From the NCBI GenBank assembly GCA_016748015.1, contig JAAOMT010000496.1, positions 119,426-133,774 of the forward strand: 14,349 bases of DNA, given 5' to 3'. Positions within the stretch are counted from its first letter, which is position 1. Every line of letters begins with the position of its first letter. Under the pieces are notes generated by a model. The model was not told the origin of the DNA. It saw only the letters and a list, made by a program, of their open reading frames with translations, and ran no database searches. Source of the DNA: Geosiphon pyriformis (taxonomy: Eukaryota; Glomeromycota; Glomeromycetes; Archaeosporales; Geosiphonaceae). Positions 6,965 through 14,349 of the stretch are shown here, one piece after another. The position numbers were made by a program, and so were the translations under genes.

Positions 6965-8765
6965 ATGAAGAAGTCTGTCAAAGACTTTAGTGAGGATACT
7001 GTTAGCAAAGATGTTGTCTCTAGAAAAAAAAGAAAAGGGGGTGTTCTAAAAGATGGTATTGTTTATAGAGTGGTTTTGCCTGATCAACCAGTTGGTGGTT
7101 CTTGGGGGTCTGAAGCTAGTAATATCACTGAATTGGACAGTGTAGATATGGAGGGAGAGTTCTTGATTGAGGAAACTAGTGTGGATTATGGAGAAAGAGA
7201 TGTTCTTGAAAGAATGGAGAGTAACCAAATGCCAAAGGATCCAAGATTGGTTACCAAGCAGGCTTTGAGCAAGCCTTTAGGCAAAATCAACTTTCTGGGC
7301 AATGATAAAGATGATGACATTCTCTTGGATGAACCTGTGGTGCTTTTTCCCTTCTCTCAAAAAATTAGTTGATGTGTTTGCTAGGAAGTCTTTTACTTTG
7401 GATATTAATCTGATTAATATTTCTGGAAAATCTGTTCAGGATAAGCTGGCTGTGGTTAGGAAATTATTTTCAAAAATCAATAGTTTTGGGGGGGCCTCTA
7501 CCCTCTCAAAATTTTCTGAGATCATCCAGGTGTTGTTCACTTCCAAATCTAGTTTAATAAAAGCTACCAAATTGGCTGCTAATGTGAAAATTCTGGTGAA
7601 CACCAATTTCAAAAAATCAACTGGTTGCTCAGATTGGGCTGTAGTGCTAAAGAAAATTCCGGTGGGAACATCAGCTGAGGCTGTGCATGCTGCGCTATCT
7701 GAATTTGGTACAATTAAGTCGATCAAGATGCAGTTAGTAGAGCTGTGGCAGAAAGCAATTGTGGAATTTGAGAAGTGGAATCAAGCAGATCTTTTGGCAG
7801 CTAGGTGGTCTATCCTAATTGGGAAAAATGTTGTGCATGTTGTCAGATCAGATTTGGACAAATTGACATAGAATATAAGAGATCATTATAGGGTGCTGTT
7901 CTATATTTTTTCAATGAGAACAAATGCTCATGATGTCTGGGACTTCATCAGTTCTGTGGGTGGGAAAACTTGTGTGATTAATTGCCATCCAGTTACATAC
8001 ACACAAGCCAGATGTGCTGTTGTTTGTTTTGAGTCAGCTGAATCATTAGATGCCGTCATGGGAACCACACCTGTGTTAAAAGGTGTTCATCTTTGTTGGT
8101 TCTATCTTGGCTCTGCTATGTGTACAAAGTATGAGAAACTGAGTCATACATCTCTAAGCTGTGTTTCAGGTGAGAAATCTTCCTCTAGTGGCTTGCCACG
8201 TCAAGTTTTGTCAAATGCAGATAAAGACAGATTGGTGGCCATTTATACCAAGCATTTAGCACCTGTTGCTCGTCCTGTTTCCTTTGGTGGTATCTCATGA
8301 ACCAAGATTGTTGGTGGGTTTTTTTTCTCTCTTTTCTCTGTTCAGAATAGTTTGGTGAATGCTGGCTCTTCTTCGGAGATGAAGCCTACTTTTCCTGTTA
8401 TGAGTGATTTGAAAATAAGATTTGCAGTTCTGGAAAGCAGTATTGCCAGCCTCATATGACAAATTGGTGAGTTGGCTTAGAAGTTGGACTTATTTGTGTT
8501 GGCAGTTTTCCAGCCTAGTCCTAGATATCAGCTGTCAGTGACCCCTCTATCACAGAATCAAGTGGGTGATGTAGTGATGGAAGAAGGCTCAGGTGGGGCC
8601 ACTAGTGGTAATACTGCTGCGATTTTGGTTTCTTCTGCTTTTTCTGAGGTAAAAAGGTTGAAAAATATGTTAGAAAAACTTTCCACTTCAGTTCTAAGTC
8701 TAACAGCAAGGTTTGATGGTTCAATTTTGGCTAATGGTGCACTTCTCAAACCCCTTTCTCAATAA
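6965..8765 (+). pseudogene. LINE ORF1 pseudogene: RRM-like RNA-binding protein with degenerate CCHC knuckle
   Basis: ORF1 proteins coat the LINE RNA. The ATG at 6965 (MKKSVKDFSEDTVSKDVVS) is chosen; the frame is open upstream but without ATG. The N-terminus is charged (VSRKKRKGG, basic). A frameshift near 7340-7360 moves the reading from LDEPVVLFPF to LKKLVDVFARKSF. Next is an RRM-like fold at about 7634-7850 (DWAVVLKKIPVGTSAEAV, FGTIKSIKMQL, KAIVEFE) and a second related domain at about 7890-8100 (GGKTCVIN, ARCAVVCFESAESL). A zinc knuckle follows at 8121-8162, C-x2-Y-x4-H-x4-C, whose second Cys is Tyr (8130-8132). The tail ends in a Leu-rich stretch (VKRLKNMLEKLSTSVLSLTA) that may be coiled. 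In-frame stops: TAG 7869-7871 (before NIRDHYR), TGA 8298-8300 (after FGGIS), TGA 8457-8459, TAG 8478-8480. From the family pattern the first two replace Trp. The natural end is TAA 8763-8765. Confidence 0.85.
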
Positions 8766-11700
8766 CAGATTTTGTTTGGAAGATTGCTATGTGTAACGTT
8801 TATGGGATGAACAATCTTGCCAAGCAGGATAATGTTATTCATTGGCACAAAGACATAGACAATTTGATTTCTATTTTTACTGAATCAAAATTAAAAGAGA
8901 AGATTCACCCCTGGATTGTCAATAGGTTTGATGGTGTGCAGGTGTTTACTTCTGGTTTGGACTCTGGTTATCTGAGTGCTGGTGTGGCTGTTGTCATAAA
9001 CAATTCTTTGGTGAAACACATTTGCAAAGTTTCTAAGGTGCCTGGCCAGCTCATTTCCATTAGGCTGCTTTTCAGAAACAAGCTTTTAGTTTCAATTTTG
9101 GGGCTTTATGCTGGTGCCTCTTCGGTGATCAGGTTTTCTCAAGCTGGTAATATCAACTCTCTAATTGCCAAGGCTGTGAATAACTTGTTTTTTATTATTC
9201 TTGGTGGTGATTTTAACAAAAACAGGTCTCATAAGTGTGCTAGTTATAAAAAATGCTTTGATTTGAATTTGGTGAATTCTTTAAATGGGAGTCCTGTTGC
9301 AAAGGCACTTACTTGGAGTAATTCTTGTGGTGTGTTAAAAACAATTAATTATTTGTTCATTTTTTCAAATCTGATTAATACAATTGTGAATTGTAATGTG
9401 GTTGATGTCATGGACCATTTTGATACTGATCACAAGACTGTCTCTGTCTCTGTGGATTTAGGTGGCTTGCTTGATGTTTATCTGATTTCATTGCACAAAC
9501 AAATGAATAAAGATCATTGGAAATTTAATATTAAAAACACAAATAATACTAAATGATATGTGTTTCAAGCATCTACAGCAGCCAATGCTGTGATGTTTTC
9601 AAATGAGTTCTCTTCGGCCAGTAAATTTTTGGATTTGGATACTATGTGAGACATTATTTGCAAGATTATGGTTCTCTCAGCAGATGGAACATTCAAGAAA
9701 AAATGGTTTAAGAGTTTTAATAGTGTTTTTACCAAGGTATTCTCTAGGTTTCATAAGCTGGGATTGCTGGTATCTAAATTGGTCAAAACCTCACATTCAG
9801 TTTCTAGTGATGATTTTGTTTCTTTGCTCAAGGTGTGGGACAGACTCGATTTCACTGGTGTGTCAGCAGTAAAGTTCTTTTTACTTTTAGGTTCTAATTT
9901 TGATGTCATTCGCTCTGTACTGGCCAAAGCAAAAAAGTTGTACTGCTCTTCTAAGTTGTTGGAATCCAAACACACTGAGGAATCATCTATCAAGTAAGCC
10001 ATTAATAAAAAGATGGAGAGTTTTGAGCTGGACAAAGGCCACACTATCAAAAGTGTGTTGGAGCGTTCTTTCTGCAAAGTGGTCTTAGATCATCTTGTTG
10101 TGGGGAATGAGTTGATTTTGGAACCTGATTTGGTCAAGCCTAAGGTGGATGAGATCATGAAAGGGTGGACCAGGAAACGCAGGGTGGTATCTGATGTTTC
10201 TGACAATTGGGTCTGCCAATATTAGCCTCTGAATTACGTGTTTGATGGTGCTTTTTCTGGGGTTATGTGTTCTATTAGTTTTGATGAGATGTCTGTCATT
10301 GTCAAGGAGCTTTCTGATGGAAAAGCTGCTGGACTTTCTGGCATCTCTAATGAATTGTGGAAACAATATGACAAATCAGTTTTGGATATGCTTCTGGTGC
10401 TTTTGAATTTTTGCTTGGTTGGTGAATTGGTTCCTGGACCTTGGAGGGAAGCTTGGGTCTTGATGATCTCGAAACCTTATAAATGAGAGGGAGTTCTCAC
10501 GAACACCTGTCCTATTGCTTTGATTGAAATGGTCTGCAAGATTCTTTCCAAGGTTCTTTCGGATAGGATTTCCTCAGCTTGCAGTATGTTTGATGTTCTT
10601 CATGGGAACAATTTTTCTGTTCTAAAGAGTATGACGACACAGTTCCCCATTTTCACTATTAGTTCTGTTGTTGAAGATGCCTTGGAGAAGAACCAAGAAC
10701 TCTGGTTGGTTTTGCAAGACATGCACAAGACTTATGACTCAGTTGATTGGGAACATCTCAGGAAGAGTTTGGTCAGAATTAAAATGTGTGACAAGTTTAA
10801 AAGGTTTTTTGGTGATATTCACAATAGGCACGTCAATAGGGTGATGACAGATTTTGGCTTGACTGATAGGTACCATGTTCATCTCTTCTTTGGTGCATCT
10901 TCTATGATTTGCTTTTGTGTGAAGTCAAGAGGCAGAAGAGTGTGTGTAAATACAAATTGAATTCCCATTTTATATCTAAAACTGGCCAAACAAATTCTTA
11001 GGCCAGGTTGACATCATTTTTTGCCACTGGTGCTTTTGTCGACAATATGATTTGGGTTGGTAGCAGCCAGGCTATTACACAACACATCCTTGATGTTACT
11101 AGTGAGTTTTTTAGATTTAATGACATTTCAATAAATAATGACAAGATGGTGGCCATCCCTATCAACTGCCAGGTTGCAAACCTTTATCTGACTATCAGTG
11201 GCTTACCTATTTTTATTGCCAAAAAAGGGGAATATTATCATTATCTGGGTATTTATTTGTCAACTGAGACATTGTCGAGGCCTAGCCTGGTCAAAGTTTA
11301 CTCGGATGTTTAGTTTTTTGCTAATTTTGTTTTGAAAAAAGTGGTTTTAGATAAACTGTTTGCATATTTGGTGTCTGCTATACTTTTTCTGATTGTCTGC
11401 TACAGGATGCAGTTCAGTTATATTCCTTTAAGTGTGTGCAATAAGTGGAATGCCATGATTTGCAAAGGCTTGAAGTCTAAGACTAGCCTTCCACTTAACT
11501 TCCCAAATGATGTACTTTATCATCCCTCTTTGTATGGTCTGAGAACTTTCGAACAAATTCAAACTGAGAGCAAATCAGTTTCTGTTGGGTTATTGGGTCA
11601 CTTATTCTTTCACAGGTCTTATGACCTTCAGGTTCTCAGTTGGTGTCCCCATCATCTTTTGCAATTTCCAGTTCATATTAAGATCTGTTCTACAAATAAT

Positions 11701-13403
11701 TTTTTGGCTGGGGTGGTCTGTATCCTTTCTGGATGTAATTTGTCTCTTGGTGGTTCTTTTCCTAGTGCTTTTTGTTTTCATGGAGGGTCTCTTATGTCTC
11801 TTGTTCTTGGTGAGCATTGCTTTTCTAAGTATGTTTCTTCACTCTACCACTATAGTGTTGCTTTTATGGAGCAGTTACGTGACCAGACCAGTGCCGTTTT
11901 TAGTTGGAATATCTTCAAGTGCTGGAAAAGACTGGACTCCTATGGCCCAGTTCTTCTCGGTTTGATCTCTCTATACAATTTCTCAGTGGTGTTGTTTCTT
12001 CTTCTTTTGTTTGCCTTCCCTCTGTGAATGGTCATGCTCTTTTTAATGTTCTTCAATCACACAATTTTGGTGTTGTTTGTGATGCTCTGTTAAACATTAA
12101 TGCTGCTGTTAGTCTTTCTGTGTATACAGATAGGTCTCTAAGTGGTTTGGGTACTGTTAGTATGAAGGCTGGTGCTGCTGCTTTTTTTGAGGACATTCAT
12201 TTAGGTTTGGGTGTAAGGGTGTCTGGCATAGTTTCCTCAATGCTGGTGGAATTACAGGCCATTGTTTTGGCACTTGAGTGTATTCCTCCTTTTCGTTCAG
12301 TTGACTTATTCTCAGACAGCCAAGCAGCTTTGGACACATGTGAGTCTAAGTCTTTGTTAATTCATCTTGATTTCAGGAATCAGTACTGGATTGAGTGTTA
12401 TCACATTATTGATGCTATTCAGAATAAAAATTTGAATGTAAATTGGGTCAAAATTAAGGGTCATTCAGGTGTCTTAAGCAATGAGCAAGCCGATGCACTT
12501 ACTAAGACAGCAGCTTCCTCTTCTTGGTAGCTACCTCATAAGATTGGTGAGTGTTTTTTAAGAGGTGGTAGTTCTGTGGTTTCTGGTAATTCGAGACACT
12601 TTGTTCATAATGTTTTTTGGTCTATTAACCGAATGCATTGGGAGGTTGGCTCTGGTTCCTGGGTTGTGGTTGGTAGTTTATGTGGTGATATCAATTGGTC
12701 CAGATCTTCTTTGATGTGGCACCCCAATTCTCACATGGCTGCTGGTTCTACTAGTGCACAAACAGCTGGCCTTCGGACTTACTTTATAAAAGCTCTGCAC
12801 CACCAACTCTCTATGGTTGTGTGTAAGTGTCTGTATGATAGACATTATCCCAGTGTGGCGTGTTTATTTTGTGACAATGTTGAGGTTTCTGATCATGTTT
12901 TTTTCTGCTCTTTTGATGTTGTTGGTCGTTCTCGTTTGATGAATACTTTTGCAGTGACTTGGAAGACTTGTTCTGGTTTATCTTGCTCCTCCTCTTGTGT
13001 TTTGCAGTTGTTGTCTACTTACACATCTGACATTGTAACTGGTGCAGCTCTGTACAAGAGTTTTATTTTCAGGAATTGGTATCAAGAATCTGTTTTCACT
13101 TTTAAAAACCTTAAGGTGGTGGCTACTTATATGGTGAACTTTGTGTGCAATTTTTGTATTGCATTCTGGGATGATATTTGGCTGGTCTGTGTGAAACACC
13201 ATGCTGTTATAGAAAGAAACAGACTGATCCCACATGATGGTTCCATTCCTGTCTCTGTTTCTGGTTTTTCTGAGCAGCTTTCATCTGGTATTGTTAAGTT
13301 GTTGGGAGTTGCTGAAGTATTTGGTATTGGTTTTGGGTTTCATAAGTCCTGTTTGTTTTTCTCTGGTATTTGTAACAAGGTTATAGTTCATATAGGTGTC
13401 TAG
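8766..13403 (+). pseudogene. LINE ORF2 pseudogene: APE endonuclease-reverse transcriptase-RNase H polyprotein
   Basis: ORF2 should nick target DNA and copy the LINE RNA into it; about 1,540 codons remain traceable. Endonuclease (about 8780-9440): CNVYGMN, FTESKL (Glu 8882-8884), LGGDFN (Asp 9209, Asn 9215) and DTDHK are kept, but IDY is INY (9347-9349). Reverse transcriptase (about 10240-11350): GKAAGLSGI, CPIALIE, then LQDMHKTYDSV (catalytic Asp 10718-10720). About 34 nt with the block-B QG motif is deleted at 10882/10883, and FVDD is FVDN (11041-11046). RNase H (about 12110-12527) keeps Asp 12129, Glu 12249, Asp 12315 and Asp 12492. A C-x2-C-x7-H-x3-C cluster lies at 12861-12908. In-frame stops: 9554, 9647, 9995, 10223, 10484, 10999, 11311, 12528. 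Frame changes: at the block-B deletion and near 11950. The end is TAG 13401-13403. The ATG at 8789 is probably a mutated Thr codon; the frame is open upstream across the ORF1 stop. Confidence 0.9.
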
Positions 13404-13536
13404 TGTAGTCTTGACTGGTCTGAATGGCTGGTCATGTGTAGTAAGAGCATGATTCGTGCCTAGTTTAGATCATTTGAATGATGTATTGCACTAAGTAGCA
13501 TTTGGACTTCACTCATTAAACATTAATAAAAAAAAA
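13404..13536 (+). other. LINE 3' untranslated region and A tail
   Basis: About 120 nt of non-coding sequence after the ORF2 stop ends in CATTAATAAAAAAAAA (tail 13528-13536), which marks the LINE 3' end. It includes the near-palindrome ATCATT-TG-AATGAT (13469-13482) and a repeated CTGGTC. 3' ends of LINEs are where the reverse transcriptase binds; that either of these is a recognition structure is a guess. Confidence 0.6.
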
Positions 13537-13541
13537 TATAT

Positions 13542-13552
13542 ATATAAAAAAA
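13542..13552 (+). repeat. Right target-site duplication of the LINE (ATATAAAAAAA)
   Basis: Second copy of the 11-nt string found at 6813-6823. It is followed immediately by TACTTTGG, the continuation of copy B that matches TATTTTGG in copy R. Confidence 0.7.
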
Positions 13553-13905
13553 TACTTTGGAAGAAAAATTAGCTTATTAAAAATTTATTGACTTTTATCA
13601 ACAATAAATTAATAGCAAAATAGTATTAATAACATTAAAAAAGAAATAAAAAAATCTTTAATAACAATGTTAATAAATTAAAAAAATATTTAAAGTATAT
13701 TAGACACAATTTTTTAATTTATATATATAAAAATTCTTAAAGTAAGACAAATTAATCATGTAATTAACTATTTTTAATAACAATATATAATATTAACTAA
13801 TAAAATTAATTTTAATTTTTATATAATAAATTTTGGTTAACAAAATTAATTCATTAATTTATATTAATAATATATAAAAATAAGCAAAAAAATATTTAAT
13901 TTTAT
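13542..13905 (+). repeat. AT-rich dispersed repeat, copy B, right part
   Basis: TACTTTGGAAGAAAAATTAG, then CTTATTAAAAATTTATTG, GCAAAATAGTATTAATAACAT and AAAAAATCTTTAATAAC follow the reverse complement of 3600-3760 in copy R in the same order and spacing. Clear similarity ends near 13640-13680. The rest, to 13905, is AT-rich DNA with no gene or further feature that I can see; it may still belong to the repeat. Confidence 0.65.
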
Positions 13906-13909
13906 TATC

Positions 13910-13940
13910 GTGCACCATTACTTTGGAGTTGTTCTAAAAG
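13910..13940 (-). repeat. Candidate terminal inverted repeat of the Tc1-like element
   Basis: TGCACCATTACTTTGGAGTT sits at the sharp edge between AT-rich DNA and the transposon, on the side where the transposase ends. Tc1-like ends often carry a comparable CATTACTTTGGA-like string. The other terminus is not in the window, so it cannot be verified here. Confidence 0.4.
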
Positions 13941-14089
13941 TTATTCATGGCTTGCCAAAATTAGTGATAAAAAGAGGTACAATCACCTCCGAAATTAACG
14001 CCTGAATTTATTTTTTATACAATTTTAAATGTTTATTTGATTTATCCTAAACCTAACTTATATACATATAACTTTTTATATATATATAA

Positions 14090-14349
14090 TTAATAGTGTG
14101 TTGGCCCTCCATTTGCTTCCAATACTGCTTCAATTCTTTGTGGCATTGACAACCCGTTTCAAAACTGACATATTATAACTTGACCATTCCTTCTTTAGAG
14201 CACTTTTAAGTTCCTCTATAGTTCTTGGAAAGTTTTCATGTTTTTGAATATTGTCCTTGATTATTTTCCACACATTTTTTATGGGTTTAGATCAGGAGAA
14301 CTGGCTGGCCAATCCAAAATCTCAATGGTTTTTCTTTGAACCATTTTTT
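14090..14349 (-). pseudogene. Tc1/mariner transposase pseudogene, C-terminal part
   Basis: The minus strand reads TIEILDWPASSPDLNP, the hallmark that precedes the third catalytic residue of DD34E transposases, then in a shifted frame IKNVWKIIKDNIQKH, NFPRTIEELKSAL and EWSSYNMSVLKRVV, then in a third frame MPQRIEAVLEANGGPTHY and TAA at 14090-14092. One base is missing at about 14283-14284 and the frame changes again at about 14147. The residue expected to be the catalytic Glu of NPIE is Lys (AAA at 14277-14279). The protein is thus broken twice and lacks a catalytic residue. The N-terminal DNA-binding part is beyond the window. Confidence 0.85.

Larger units (their letters stand above)
6824..13541 (+). 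mobile_element. Near full-length, inactivated LINE (non-LTR retrotransposon), two ORFs
   Basis: The element is about 6.7 kb: a pyrimidine-rich 5' start (6829-6844), ORF1 with RRM-like domain and CCHC knuckle, ORF2 with AP-type endonuclease, reverse transcriptase, RNase H and a C-terminal Cys/His cluster, a 3' UTR and a short A tail (13528-13536), all flanked by an 11-nt target duplication. There are no long terminal repeats and no integrase. Domain order places it among APE-type LINEs with RNase H (Tad/I-like organisation). I recognise the ORFs as a family common in Rhizophagus genomes. Both ORFs carry stops and frameshifts and the reverse transcriptase has lost essential parts, so it cannot move on its own. 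GC is far higher than in the flanks, but CG dinucleotides are nearly absent, which suggests methylation-driven decay. Confidence 0.9.
13908..14349 (-). mobile_element. Tc1/mariner-like DNA transposon, 3' part, running off the right edge
   Basis: Composition changes abruptly at about 13908 from nearly pure AT to balanced sequence. The right side encodes the C-terminal end of a Tc1-type transposase on the minus strand. The stretch 13910-13990 (TGCACCATTACTTTGGAGTT at its outer edge) has the look of a Tc1 terminal inverted repeat preceded by TA-rich target DNA, but the partner repeat lies outside the window, so this end is inferred. Between it and the transposase stop lie about 100 nt of non-coding sequence. 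Confidence 0.7.

Noticed and set aside
7340-7372. Programmed frameshift within ORF1
   Set aside because: The shift lies inside a conserved coding segment, no slippery heptamer was evident and many other lesions exist; a decay mutation is simpler.
8457-8480. Introns inside the LINE ORFs to skip the stop codons
   Set aside because: The frame continues in register on both sides of each stop with family-matching residues and no removable segment, so the stops are simple substitutions.
9751-10366. Two minus-strand open stretches (9751-10077 and 10085-10366)
   Set aside because: Shadows of the LINE ORF2 coding strand; no domain on the minus strand, while the plus strand shows family motifs.
11585-11965. 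126-codon plus-strand open stretch, Leu/Phe/Val-rich and resembling a membrane protein
   Set aside because: It overlaps the ORF2 frame in another register; the hydrophobic look comes from T-rich codons read out of frame.
1-14349. A new multi-gene defence, biosynthetic or toxin-antitoxin system
   Set aside because: Every protein-like segment is accounted for by a dead kinase-Sel1 gene, a dead LINE or a dead Tc1-like transposon; no operon-like or co-oriented intact genes exist.

Overview
The window looks like nuclear DNA of an arbuscular mycorrhizal fungus (Glomeromycotina, Rhizophagus-like). Three things point there: a tyrosine-kinase-like gene fused to Sel1 repeats and split by short GT-AG introns, a family hugely expanded in these fungi; a two-ORF LINE whose ORF1 has an RRM and a CCHC knuckle and whose ORF2 has endonuclease, reverse transcriptase and RNase H domains, of a type I recognise from Rhizophagus; and very AT-rich gene-poor DNA. 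The organism call is inference from family resemblance. No intact protein-coding gene could be supported anywhere in the window.

Layout. 1-1682 (minus strand): a decayed kinase-Sel1 gene running off the left edge, with three recognisable introns of exactly 72 nt, several stops and frameshifts, and a kinase domain that also lacks key catalytic residues. 1683-6823: about 5 kb of extremely AT-rich DNA without a convincing gene, but not structureless. It carries an old repeat family in three copies: L (about 2310-3230, plus), R (about 3600-4070, minus) and B (about 6255-6823, plus). 6824-13541: a near full-length, dead LINE (about 6.7 kb, plus) with ORF1 (6965-8765), ORF2 (about 8766-13403), a 3' UTR and a short A tail. 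It sits inside copy B, which resumes at 13542. 13908-14349: the 3' end of a Tc1/mariner-like DNA transposon (minus strand), also broken, running off the right edge.

How the parts relate. This is a nested graveyard of mobile elements next to a dead member of an expanded kinase family. The inverted copy R preserves the uninterrupted version of the sequence into which the LINE jumped, so the LINE ends and an 11-nt target duplication can be read from the window alone. The LINE is strikingly depleted in CpG (one CG in 9001-9600, against nine in 421-600 of the kinase pseudogene), and many of its stops are explained by C-to-T or G-to-A change, the expected trace of cytosine methylation followed by deamination. 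The AT-rich repeat copies differ in another way, mostly CpA/TpG to TpA. I found no new defence, regulatory or metabolic system; the interest lies in how the region decayed and in the pseudokinase features.
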